Assembly (NCBI RefSeq): GCF_965248315.1
Contig: NZ_CBDFIX010000002.1
Location: 2,108,001-2,172,000 of the forward strand
DNA length: 64,000 nucleotides
Direction: 5' to 3'
From: Ulvibacterium sp965248315
GTDB lineage: Bacteria; Bacteroidota; Bacteroidia; Flavobacteriales; Flavobacteriaceae
Part shown: positions 1-8,246 of the stretch, in pieces
Layout of the letters: the number at the start of each line of letters is the position of its first letter
How positions within the stretch are numbered: position 1 is the first letter of the stretch
Translations under genes and position numbers: made by a program
Notes under the pieces: generated by a model
Told to the model about the DNA's origin: nothing
Databases searched by the model: none
What the model saw: the letters and a program-made list of their open reading frames with translations, nothing else

Positions 1-309
1 GCCTTACCGGACGAGGATTTGGGTCTCGTCTATAACTTCCATCATGCACACCACCAAATAGATGCATTTCCGGAGATGGTAGACTCCATGATGCCGCACC
101 TATGGTATGTAAACCTTAGTGGTCTTAGAAAGGAAGGGCCTAAAATTCTTACCCTTGGAAAAGGAGATTACGAAAAAGAAATGATTCGACTATTGTTGGA
201 AAAAGGATATACAGGAGACTTCGGTATACTCGGGCATGTAGAGGACATGGATGCGGAAACGGTACTAAAAGCAAATTTGAACGGTTTAAGAACAATGCAT
301 ATTAAATAG
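1..309 (+). CDS. Sugar phosphate isomerase/epimerase family protein, C-terminal part (5' truncated by window)
   Basis: The reading frame is open from base 1, so the gene begins outside the window; about 102 codons remain. The visible part has the look of the last strands of a xylose-isomerase-like TIM barrel (AP endonuclease 2 superfamily): a His-rich strand NFHHAHHQ, a strand ending WYVNLSG and a final GHVED strand. In that superfamily such His and Glu/Asp residues bind a divalent metal and the sugar. The substrate cannot be told from this fragment. No terminator follows; the next gene starts about 90 bases downstream on the same strand. Confidence 0.75.
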   Translation, partial: ALPDEDLGLVYNFHHAHHQIDAFPEMVDSMMPHLWYVNLSGLRKEGPKILTLGKGDYEKEMIRLLLEKGYTGDFGILGHVEDMDAETVLKANLNGLRTMHIK

Positions 310-398
310 GTACTATTCTTAGGATGCAATTCAGAATTGGTAAACTGGACATAAAAATCAACATGGGATCAAGTATCTTTTGAAAATGAAGTTAAGGC

Positions 399-1211
399 GT
401 GAAAGAATTTGAATCGATAAAAAAATTGTACAGGCCAGTACAGCCTACTATTCTCCCTTCGTTTAAAATTGTTTCCTATAAAGAGATCTTACCCGATCCC
501 GCTCTACGGAACATTATTTATTGTTATTGGCAGCTAAAGACTCTGGAGCCACTTGCCCATCAATTCAATTATCGGGTGGTGGCAGATGGTTGTATCGATA
601 TTTTTTTCAACAACCGGAATGTTTCTGAAAGCTTTATCATGGGCTTTTGTAAGGAATACACCGAATTTCCCTTGGAGAACACCTTTGATTATGTGGGCAT
701 TCGATTTTTTCCCTCAATGGTGCCGCAATTGTTTCGGGTCAACGCATTGGAGTTGAGCAATAAGGCCGAAAATTTGGAACTCGTCTTACCGAAAATTGCC
801 AAACGCTTAACAGAAAGCATCTCCCCTAATATGGATTTGAATTTGGTCGCGATCCATCTAGACCGGATTATGGGTAGCGTTTTTAGTACCGCGGAATTTG
901 ATAAGGATTATCGGTTTTACAGGGCTTTGCACCTTATTTTAAAAAATTGGGGCACTATTGAAACGGAATCAGAACTGGATATAGGAATAAGCCCAAGACA
1001 ATTGAGACGGATATTTAATCACTATATCGGTACAACGCCCAAGACCTTTAGTAAGGTAGTTCGTTTTCAAAATATTCTCAATGCCAAACCCTCTATACAA
1101 AGTCTCGCTCAAAACAAATTGTTCTATGATGTGGGTTTCTATGACCAATCGCACTTCATCAAGGATTTTAAAAATTTCTATGGCGTAACGCCTACCCGGG
1201 CATTCCGTTAA
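399..1211 (+). CDS. AraC family transcriptional regulator with DUF6597-like sensor domain
   Basis: This is a predicted DNA-binding regulator of 270 residues. The N-terminal half (to about residue 150) resembles the DUF6597 domain often joined to AraC regulators, with the strand VVADGCIDIFF. The C-terminal 100 residues are an AraC double helix-turn-helix: SPRQLRRIFNHYIG is the first recognition region and GFYDQSHFIKDFKNFYG is the hallmark second one. The start is GTG at 399, preceded by AAGG; no better ATG is in frame. A VOC-fold gene follows after 69 bases on the same strand and may be its target. The inducer is unknown. Confidence 0.85.
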   Translation: MKEFESIKKLYRPVQPTILPSFKIVSYKEILPDPALRNIIYCYWQLKTLEPLAHQFNYRVVADGCIDIFFNNRNVSESFIMGFCKEYTEFPLENTFDYVGIRFFPSMVPQLFRVNALELSNKAENLELVLPKIAKRLTESISPNMDLNLVAIHLDRIMGSVFSTAEFDKDYRFYRALHLILKNWGTIETESELDIGISPRQLRRIFNHYIGTTPKTFSKVVRFQNILNAKPSIQSLAQNKLFYDVGFYDQSHFIKDFKNFYGVTPTRAFR

Positions 1212-1280
1212 TATGTCCGATTTTTACAATGGTACCCCAACCCTCTCCGATATATTTGTTCCAAACAAAAAATAGAACGG

Positions 1281-1745
1281 ATGAAAACTTTAATCACTCT
1301 ACTGTTTGTGGGGACCGTAAGCATCGGATTTTCGCAAAAACCAAGCAAAAATGATCATACTATGAAACTAAACGCAGGAGTAATCACGGAGAAATTGGCC
1401 GAAACCAAGGATTTTTATACCAATAATCTCAACTTTGGGGTAACGTTTGAAAATGAATTTTATCTGCTTTTACATACCCCGAACAAACAGGCGGAACTAA
1501 GCTTCTTGAAACCCAACCATCCTACCCAACAACCTCTATTTCAAAATGCCTTTAATGGAAAGGGCATGTACCTGACCATTGAGGTGGAAGACGTAGATCA
1601 ACTCTACAAAAAGATTAAGGATAAAGGAGTGCCCATAGCTATAGCGCTAAGAGATGAACCTTGGGGAGATCGGCACTTTGCCATTGTTGACCCCAATGGG
1701 ATCGGAATCGATTTGGTAACCTTTACCCAACCAAGTGTGGAATAA
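1281..1745 (+). CDS. VOC (glyoxalase/bleomycin-resistance fold) family protein with signal peptide
   Basis: A 154-residue protein. Residues 1-19 form a good signal peptide (basic start, hydrophobic core, cleavage near FSQ). After that comes one vicinal-oxygen-chelate domain, with the typical opening KLAETKDFYTNNLNF and the end FAIVDPNGIGIDLVTF. Most stand-alone VOC proteins are cytoplasmic, so the export signal is unusual. An internal ATG at residue 27 would give a cytosolic form that begins right at the VOC fold. It lies 69 bases after the AraC-type gene on the same strand and ends before a strong bidirectional terminator. The substrate is unknown. Confidence 0.8.
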   Translation: MKTLITLLFVGTVSIGFSQKPSKNDHTMKLNAGVITEKLAETKDFYTNNLNFGVTFENEFYLLLHTPNKQAELSFLKPNHPTQQPLFQNAFNGKGMYLTIEVEDVDQLYKKIKDKGVPIAIALRDEPWGDRHFAIVDPNGIGIDLVTFTQPSVE

Positions 1746-1765
1746 AAACCGAAACCATTATTCAT

Positions 1766-1796
1766 AAAAAAAGGGGGCGAAAGCCCCCTTTTTATA
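1766..1796. terminator. Bidirectional intrinsic terminator
   Basis: A perfect 6-bp GC stem (GGGGGC/GCCCCC) closed by a GAAA tetraloop is flanked by an A-tract on the left and a T-tract on the right. It can end transcription from both sides: the VOC gene on plus and the small ORF on minus. Confidence 0.9.
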
Positions 1797-1806
1797 ATAA
1801 CAATTA

Positions 1807-1929
1807 TTAAGAAAACCGTATTAACGCCAATGTGGTATGCCTACGGTGATTTCTCCAGCTTTCATGACGGGTCAATAACCTGTCCGCAACTGTGTTGTTC
1901 TCCTTGCGTTGTTTCTTTGTATGTTTCAT
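1807..1929 (-). CDS. Small basic hypothetical protein (40 aa)
   Basis: A 40-codon open frame on the minus strand starts with ATG at 1929 and stops with TAA at 1807, nine bases before the bidirectional terminator. The product would be very basic, rich in Lys, Arg and His, beginning MKHTKKQRKENN and containing RLLTRHESWRNHRRH. The region just before the ATG is A-rich, as is usual for Bacteroidota starts. Placement next to a terminator that fits its direction supports a real transcript, but I recognise no family and the ORF is short enough to occur by chance. Confidence 0.4.
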   Translation of the reverse strand: MKHTKKQRKENNTVADRLLTRHESWRNHRRHTTLALIRFS

Positions 1930-2435
1930 TTTTTTAATTCGTTATTTGTTTGTTGTGATGGGCGCAATGGGCGTCCCTTTTTACACATACAGTAAGACGT
2001 ATAAATGCCCATAATCTTACAAGTTTAAGAAGAGTTTAACACCTTAGGAGGCCTTATAGAATGGGAGTTGAGTACGATTTGGTAAAGCTGCGTTTTAACT
2101 CCGCCTCTCTAAGGCAAATACCCTTCTAAAACCTCATAGAGCCATAGAAGTAGTATCTGCTCTTAGAATTACGCTTTGGTGCTTTAAATATCAATTCGTG
2201 CATTGAATTGGTTTTGCTAAAGGAAGAAAAAGAATTTTATCCTGAAACTTGGAATATTTTGTTAAAATTCGTTTAAAGGTGTTCCTATCCTTAACAACAT
2301 GCTTTCATTTGTAGTAGAGAATAGGTACTAAGTGGAAATCCAACCCTGTTAATTGGTCTGTTGCTGCTAAAAACGGTTCCCTACGCTTCATGGTCGAATC
2401 CTGGGCTTAAACAAAACTAAATCGTATAATTGGTT
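1930..2435. other. 506-bp intergenic region without a recognisable gene
   Basis: It lies between the small minus-strand ORF and the plus-strand esterase. I see no long ORF, tRNA, strong hairpin or exact promoter match. It must hold the promoters for both flanking genes, but I could not place them. The stretch near 2385-2400 vaguely resembles a tRNA T-arm but has no cloverleaf around it. Confidence 0.5.
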
Positions 2436-3347
2436 ATGATAAAATATTTTAAGGGACTCACATTTTTATCTTTCCTTATTTTGTTGTCCTGTAGTGAAAG
2501 AAAAAGCCATCCGATGAAAGGTATGTATAAAATTCACGAGAACATTTCTACCCTCCCCAATATTGCTTACAAAACTATTGATTCCTTAACTCTTGCACTG
2601 GATATACACATTCCCGTTCTAAAACTTGGGGAAGAACCTTGGGATGTTCTATCGGAACAATTAAAACCAACATTGATATATTTTCATGGCGGTGGTTGGG
2701 TAGAGGGGGAAAGGACCTCAAGATTTTTAGGCCTGCTACCTTACTTGGAAAGGGGTTGGTGTGTAGTAAACGTTGATTATAGGTTATTGGATAAGACCAA
2801 TCTTATCGGTTGTTTGGACGACTGCAACGATGCCGTAAATTGGGTTTTGAAGAACTCGTCCAAATACAAATTTGACCCTGACCGAATGTATGTATCCGGA
2901 GAATCAGCCGGAGGGCACCTGGCCTTGTTAACCGGTATGATGGATGATAGGACCAGAAAGAATGTCCTGTCCAATCCAAAAGATCGAAATATAGCTGGAA
3001 TAATCAATTGGTATGGGATTACCGATATACCGCAAGCAATCAAATTTTGGAACGACTCGTCCTATACCCAGATGATTTCCGATAAATGGGAGGGCGATTT
3101 GGAAATGTATTATGACTTAACTTCGCCCATAAACTATATCTCACAACATACCCCACCTATACTAAGTATTCATGGAGACGCCGATGTGAATGTGGAAATT
3201 GGGCAATCCATAGCCTTGCACAAGCGCTTGGACGATGAAAAGATAAGAAACCGCTTGATCAAAGTTCCTGGTAAAAAACATGGTAATTTTTCCTCGGAAG
3301 AATTGGCATCGATATTTGAGAGTATTTGGGCCTTTCTTGAACCATAA
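2436..3347 (+). CDS. Alpha/beta hydrolase (esterase/lipase, HSL-like), lipoprotein
   Basis: A carboxylic-ester hydrolase of 303 residues, probably anchored to a membrane. The signal peptide ends in a lipobox-like LLSC with the lipid cysteine at residue 19. The oxyanion loop HGGGW is at residues 84-88 and the nucleophile elbow GESAGG puts the catalytic serine at 157. The remaining triad is likely Asp 248 or 250 in HGDAD and His 282 in KKHGNF. I chose ATG 2436 over a TTG six bases upstream because it gives the better signal peptide. Family members include esterases, lipases and arylformamidases; the substrate is not evident. A DUF2165 gene follows after 42 bases. Confidence 0.85.
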   Translation: MIKYFKGLTFLSFLILLSCSERKSHPMKGMYKIHENISTLPNIAYKTIDSLTLALDIHIPVLKLGEEPWDVLSEQLKPTLIYFHGGGWVEGERTSRFLGLLPYLERGWCVVNVDYRLLDKTNLIGCLDDCNDAVNWVLKNSSKYKFDPDRMYVSGESAGGHLALLTGMMDDRTRKNVLSNPKDRNIAGIINWYGITDIPQAIKFWNDSSYTQMISDKWEGDLEMYYDLTSPINYISQHTPPILSIHGDADVNVEIGQSIALHKRLDDEKIRNRLIKVPGKKHGNFSSEELASIFESIWAFLEP

Positions 3348-3389
3348 TGGAAGTGATTCAAAAGGAGGAAATCGACTAATTAAATTGAA

Positions 3390-3902
3390 ATGTATTCTAC
3401 TGCTCTATTACTCAGAATCGCAAAAGTTGTTTCAATATTTGCGATTGGCATGATGGCCTTAATTATCGTGATCGGGAACACCACCGACTATTATACCAAT
3501 TACTATTTTGTGGAACATGTCCTTAAAATGGATACCATATTCCCTGATAGCAATATTCAGTATCGGGACATTAATAATCCCATATTGATACATACCGGGT
3601 ATATTTTGCTTATTATCCTAGAGGCCATAATGGCGTTCTGTTGTTTAAAGGGAAGTTGGCTACTCTTTAAAAACCTAAAAAGTGACAGGATAACTTTTCA
3701 CGCAGCAAAAAAATGGTCAATTGCCGGACTTATTATTGGAATACTTATCTGGTTCTTTGGTTTTGAGGTAATTGGCGGGGAATGGTTTGCCATGTGGCAA
3801 AGTTCCGTTTGGAATGGATTGGGTAGTGCCGAAAGGATAGTAACGTTTATAGTCCTGACCTTGATTTTATTCCATCTTAAGGATGAGGAACTTACAAATT
3901 AG
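3390..3902 (+). CDS. DUF2165-like integral membrane protein
   Basis: A 170-residue protein with about four hydrophobic helices (near residues 8-28, 65-85, 105-125 and 145-162) and a polar loop containing NTTDYYTNYYFVEHV between the first two. This loop and the later GGEWFAMWQS segment before the last helix are what I recall of DUF2165 proteins, small inner-membrane proteins of unknown function. It sits 42 bases after the esterase and 38 bases before a VOC gene, so the three may be cotranscribed. Nothing in the sequence suggests a catalytic role. Confidence 0.7.
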   Translation: MYSTALLLRIAKVVSIFAIGMMALIIVIGNTTDYYTNYYFVEHVLKMDTIFPDSNIQYRDINNPILIHTGYILLIILEAIMAFCCLKGSWLLFKNLKSDRITFHAAKKWSIAGLIIGILIWFFGFEVIGGEWFAMWQSSVWNGLGSAERIVTFIVLTLILFHLKDEELTN

Positions 3903-3940
3903 TGGAAATCTATTATATAAAATGGGATATACTGTAAATT

Positions 3941-4288
3941 ATGGATATAAGGGATAGTCACATCAATTACGTTGAATTCAAAGCAAAAGACCTTGAAGAA
4001 ACAAAGGAGTTCTATACCGCCTCCTTCAACTGGACTTTTATGGATTATGGGCCAACTTATATCGCTTTTTCAGATAGTGGACTAGAGGGAGGTTTTGAAA
4101 AAACGGACTCGGAAATTGTAAATGGAGCATTGGTCGTTCTATACCACAGTAACCTCAATGCCATAAAAAATAGAATCATAAAGGCCGGTGGAAAAATCAC
4201 AATGGATATTTTTTCCTTTCCCGGAGGCCGCAGATTTCATTTTACGGACCCTTCAGAAAATGAACTTGCCGTTTGGTCGGATAAATAG
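3941..4288 (+). CDS. VOC family protein (glyoxalase-like)
   Basis: A compact 115-residue single-domain vicinal-oxygen-chelate protein without signal peptide. It starts with the usual strand-helix pattern NYVEFKAKDLEETKEFY and ends with FHFTDPSENELAVWS, the metal-side strand of the fold. Such proteins work as dimers on small molecules, for example as lyases, dioxygenases or resistance proteins; the substrate cannot be assigned. It is unlike the exported VOC protein at 1281 in having no export signal. It converges on ftsE with only five bases between the two stop codons and no hairpin between them. Confidence 0.8.
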   Translation: MDIRDSHINYVEFKAKDLEETKEFYTASFNWTFMDYGPTYIAFSDSGLEGGFEKTDSEIVNGALVVLYHSNLNAIKNRIIKAGGKITMDIFSFPGGRRFHFTDPSENELAVWSDK

Positions 4289-4293
4289 TTGTT

Positions 4294-4977
4294 TTAGACC
4301 GCCCGCTGTACTACTTCAAAAACACGGTTGCTATCGCACTTAAGGGTTTTTGATGGGAACTTTAAGATAAGTGCGTAATCGTGGGTGGCCATGAGGATGG
4401 TCCGCCCGGATTTATTGATATCCTGCAAGACTTTCATTACCTCTACACTCGTCTGGGGGTCTAAGTTTCCGGTAGGTTCGTCGGCCAGAATAAGTTCCGG
4501 ATCATTTAATAGGGCACGGGCAATGGCGATACGTTGTTGTTCCCCACCCGAAATTTCATGCGGAAATTTAAATCCCTTGGTTTTCATGCCCACCTTGTCC
4601 AGAACCTCTTCGATCTGCTTGTCCATTTTTACGGGATCCTTCCAACCGGTCGCTTTTAGTACAAAAAGTAGATTGTTTTTAATATTTCTATCTGGCAGCA
4701 ATTTAAAATCCTGAAAGACAATGCCCAATTTTCTGCGCAAGTATGGAATGTCCTTTTCTTTGAGTAACTTTAGATCATAACCCACAATGGTTCCAACGCC
4801 CTCTCGGAGAGGAATATCGGCATAAAGGGTTTTCATAAAACTACTTTTTCCACTTCCGGTCTTCCCGATAAGATATACAAATTCACCCTTATGCACCTCC
4901 AGGTTTACCTCGGTAAGGATTAGACTTTCCTTTTGGAAAATGGAAGCCTCTTTCAATTCCAATATCGTTTCTGGCAT
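4294..4977 (-). CDS. ftsE: Cell division ATP-binding protein FtsE
   Basis: The ATPase partner of the FtsX membrane protein, which together control septal peptidoglycan hydrolases. The 227-residue protein is the usual FtsE length. Walker A GKTGSGKS is at residues 38-45, the Q-loop is in VFQDFKLL near 88-95, the signature SGGEQQ is at 143-148, Walker B is ILADEPTG at 163-170, and the H-loop is in MATHD. LolD and MacB ATPases are close relatives, but the FQDFKLLPDR stretch is FtsE-like. No FtsX gene lies beside it, so the partner must be encoded elsewhere, which is common in this phylum. Confidence 0.85.
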   Translation of the reverse strand: MPETILELKEASIFQKESLILTEVNLEVHKGEFVYLIGKTGSGKSSFMKTLYADIPLREGVGTIVGYDLKLLKEKDIPYLRRKLGIVFQDFKLLPDRNIKNNLLFVLKATGWKDPVKMDKQIEEVLDKVGMKTKGFKFPHEISGGEQQRIAIARALLNDPELILADEPTGNLDPQTSVEVMKVLQDINKSGRTILMATHDYALILKFPSKTLKCDSNRVFEVVQRAV

Positions 4978-5140
4978 CTTGTTTACATTAGTGGGTTGTT
5001 GGATCGGGGTTGAACGATCGGATAGTTCTTCAAATTTCGAAACTTGTATTTTGAACCTTTTTTTGGGTACTTCCTTTGTTGATATAAAAGTAATAAGTTC
5101 CAGTGGAAAAGGAATACATGGTTTTCAAAAATCTTTTTCT

Positions 5141-5174
5141 TTGGGGGTTAGGATATACTTAGGAACGATATTTG
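5141..5174 (+). promoter_or_regulatory. Possible promoter of the TPR/barrel operon
   Basis: GATATTTG at 5167-5174 differs from the Bacteroidota -7 element TAnnTTTG at one base, and a TTG lies 23 bases upstream at 5141. It is placed about 50 bases before the TPR gene start. Confidence 0.35.
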
Positions 5175-5221
5175 TCGTTACTGTATATAACATCCGGTTA
5201 TCGATAAATAGTTAGAACACT

Positions 5222-8200
5222 ATGTTGAAAAAAATTACCGTTCTTTTCCCCATTTTTCTGGGGATGTTTTGTTTGGGAATCGCCCAAGAGACCAAAATCT
5301 ATACACACGACAAAAAAGACTACCAAGATGCCTTGGCCTTGTACAATAATGAACAGTACCAAGCCGCTCAGACCATTTTTGCCAAAATAAAGAACAACAC
5401 CGAAGACTTGGAAACCAAGGCCAACAGCGCCTATTACGAGGCCAATGCCGCGGTACGCCTAAACCAATATGGTGCGGACAGGCTCATGGAGGATTTTGTG
5501 GAAAAATATCCTACCTCCACCAAGCGGAATTCCGCTTTCGCCGATGTGGCCGAATACTACTTTGAAACAGGAAAGTACCCTTACGCTCTAAAATGGTACA
5601 AAAAGGTTGACCAAAGTGCACTTTCTCGAAATGAGATGGACAAGTTCAACTTTAACTATGGCTATTCCCTGTTTTCCTCTAAAAAGCCCAAGGATGCCGA
5701 ACGCTATTTAAGCAAAGTTACCAACTCCCCGGTGTATGCGTCCCAAGCCAAATATTACCTAGGTTATATCTCGTATCAACAAGACGATTATGAAACTGCC
5801 AATGAACGTTTTGACGAGATTACGGATCAAGAAGTATTGGAAGATAAACTCTCTTACTATCAATCAGATATGAATTTTAAATTGGGCAAGTTTGAGGAGG
5901 CCATTGCCTTGGCCAAGAAGCAACTGCCCAAATCCAACCGAAAAGAAGTTTCCGAACTCAACAAAATAATCGGGGAGAGCTACTTCAATTTAAGGCAATA
6001 TGCCAACGCAATTCCCTATTTGGAAGAATATAAGGGCAAGCGTGGGAAATGGAGCAACACGGATTATTACCTTTTGGGCTATTGCTATTACAAGCAAGGC
6101 GATTTTGCCAATGCCATTCAACAGTTCAATAAAATCATTGGGGGTACCAATAGCGTTTCCCAAAATGCTTACTACCATTTGGCCGAATGTTATTTGAACT
6201 TGGAAAAAAAGCCCGAGGCACTGAACGCCTTTAGAAATGCATCCCAAATGGATTTTTCGCCAGAGATTCAGAAGGATGCCTATTTGAACTATGCCCGATT
6301 GAGTTATGAAATCGGAAATGCGTATGAGCCTGTTCCACAAGTTATTTCCAATTACCTGGAACTTTATCCCAATGATGCACATACCAAGGAAATGCAGGAG
6401 CTTTTGGTAGATTCGTATATCTCCTCCAAGAACTTTAGGGGTGCTATGGAGCTTTTGGAAAAAAACAGAGGTTTTGCGAGTAAGGCCACCTATCAGAAAG
6501 TAGCCTTCTATCTGGGAACGGAACTCTTTATAGATGGGGATTATGGAGCAGCTGCCGAGACTTTTGACAAGTCGTTACGAAGTGCCGAGGATGCCTTGTT
6601 CAAAGCTAGGGCCAGTTATTGGAAGGCCGAATCACTCTATCTGCTCAACCGCTTTGATGATGCTTTGTCCAGCTATATAGAATTTAAACAAAACCCCAGC
6701 GCCAAACTCACGGAGGAATACAAGGATATGGACTATAATTTGGGCTATGCCCATTTTAAGTTGAAGGACTATGCGAATACCATTTCCAGCTTTAATGCCT
6801 ATGCGAAGACCAGTCCTTCGGATACCCAAAAATTGTACGATGCCTATTTGCGTTTAGGGGATAGTTATTTTGTAACCAGTAAATACTGGCCCGCAATCGA
6901 GACCTATAACAAGGCCTTGGCTTTGACCGGACCACAAAAGGATTATGCAGCCTACCATAAAGCCTTGAGTTATGGGTTTATAGGTAGAGGAAATACTAAG
7001 ATAGAAGAACTCAGTTCCTTTGTAGGAAGGTATCCAAAATCGACTTTAAAGGACGATGCCCTTTTTGAACTGGGCAATACCTATATAACCTCGGGTCAGG
7101 AACAACAAGGTTTACAGAGCTATAATCGGCTCATTAACGAGTATCGGGGAAGTTCCCTAGTGCCCCAGGCCATGATGCGGCAGGGATTGGTGCATTATAA
7201 TGCCAACCGAAACGATCAGGCCTTGGGCAAATTTAAATCGGTCGTTAGGGATTATCCCAATACGCAAGAGGCGATACAGGCGGTGGCCACGGCTAAATTG
7301 ATTTATGTGGATATGGGTCGCGTGGATGAGTATGCCGCTTGGGTAGAGAACCTGGATTTCGTGGAGGTCACGGATTCCGAATTGGACAATGCCACTTTTG
7401 AATCCGCCAACAAACAAAATCTGGAAGGTAAAAAGGATGCGGCCATCAAGGGCTATGAAAAATATGTAAAACAGTTTCCCAATGGGCTACATGCGGCACA
7501 AGCCAATTTTAACCTGGCGCAACTCTACTTTAGCAAGGGACAAAAAGAAAAGGCCCTACCATATTATGTGTTTGTTGCGGACAAGGGTGGAAGCGAGTAT
7601 GGCGAACAAGCATTGACTCGGGTATGTGAGATCTACATTGGAGAAAATGATTATAATGCGGCGCTTCCCTATCTGGAACGCTTGGAAAGTGTGGCGAACA
7701 TTCAACAAAACCGAACCTTCGCACAGTCAAATTTGATGAAGGGTTATTATGGCCAGAAGAATTACCCCAAGACTTTGCAATATGCGGACAAGGTATTGGC
7801 CAATGGCAATATCGACAATCGTATCAAAAGTGACGCGGAAATCATGATTGCACGTTCGGCCATGGCCACAGGCGATGAAGCAAAAGCCGAATCCGCGTAC
7901 AAGGACGTACTGAAAATTGCATCCGGTGCCACGGCCGCAGAGGCTCTGTATTATGATGCCTATTTTAAAAACAAATCCGATGATTATGAGGCCTCCAATA
8001 CTGCGGTGCAAAAGCTGGCAAAGGATTTTGCGGCCTATAAGGAATGGGGAGGTAAAGGGCTGATCATTATGGCCAAGAACTTTTATGCCTTGGATGATGC
8101 CTATCAAGCCACGTATATTTTGGACAGCGTAATCGCCAACTTTACCCAATTTCCGGAAATTGTGTCCGAAGCCAAAGGTGAACTGGCCATCATAAAGGCC

Positions 8201-8245
8201 AAGGAAGCCCAAAGCAATTCTTCAATAAATACCGACGGCAATTAA
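5222..8245 (+). CDS. Large exported tetratricopeptide-repeat protein (1007 aa)
   Basis: A signal peptide (residues 1-21, ending near GIAQ) is followed by TPR-like helical repeats over nearly the whole length. Typical units read YAEYYFETGKYPYALKWY-style: alternating Tyr/Ala/Leu positions with Gly-X-Tyr turns, recurring about every 34-37 residues, for example GYCYYKQGDFANAIQQF and LGDSYFVTSKYWPAIETY. TPR superhelices are protein-binding scaffolds, so this is likely a periplasmic or outer-membrane-associated adaptor. The next gene, a beta-barrel, starts one base after its stop, which suggests a functional pair. No enzymatic motif is visible and its partner is unknown. Confidence 0.85.
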   Translation: MLKKITVLFPIFLGMFCLGIAQETKIYTHDKKDYQDALALYNNEQYQAAQTIFAKIKNNTEDLETKANSAYYEANAAVRLNQYGADRLMEDFVEKYPTSTKRNSAFADVAEYYFETGKYPYALKWYKKVDQSALSRNEMDKFNFNYGYSLFSSKKPKDAERYLSKVTNSPVYASQAKYYLGYISYQQDDYETANERFDEITDQEVLEDKLSYYQSDMNFKLGKFEEAIALAKKQLPKSNRKEVSELNKIIGESYFNLRQYANAIPYLEEYKGKRGKWSNTDYYLLGYCYYKQGDFANAIQQFNKIIGGTNSVSQNAYYHLAECYLNLEKKPEALNAFRNASQMDFSPEIQKDAYLNYARLSYEIGNAYEPVPQVISNYLELYPNDAHTKEMQELLVDSYISSKNFRGAMELLEKNRGFASKATYQKVAFYLGTELFIDGDYGAAAETFDKSLRSAEDALFKARASYWKAESLYLLNRFDDALSSYIEFKQNPSAKLTEEYKDMDYNLGYAHFKLKDYANTISSFNAYAKTSPSDTQKLYDAYLRLGDSYFVTSKYWPAIETYNKALALTGPQKDYAAYHKALSYGFIGRGNTKIEELSSFVGRYPKSTLKDDALFELGNTYITSGQEQQGLQSYNRLINEYRGSSLVPQAMMRQGLVHYNANRNDQALGKFKSVVRDYPNTQEAIQAVATAKLIYVDMGRVDEYAAWVENLDFVEVTDSELDNATFESANKQNLEGKKDAAIKGYEKYVKQFPNGLHAAQANFNLAQLYFSKGQKEKALPYYVFVADKGGSEYGEQALTRVCEIYIGENDYNAALPYLERLESVANIQQNRTFAQSNLMKGYYGQKNYPKTLQYADKVLANGNIDNRIKSDAEIMIARSAMATGDEAKAESAYKDVLKIASGATAAEALYYDAYFKNKSDDYEASNTAVQKLAKDFAAYKEWGGKGLIIMAKNFYALDDAYQATYILDSVIANFTQFPEIVSEAKGELAIIKAKEAQSNSSINTDGN

Positions 8246-8246
8246 G

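Noticed and set aside
2380..2410. A tRNA-like T-arm stretch (GGTCGAATCC)
   Set aside because: No acceptor, D-arm or anticodon stem could be built around it, so it is probably chance.
7727..8212. Minus-strand open frame inside the TPR gene
   Set aside because: Antisense to a long conserved protein; no promoter, signal or family features.
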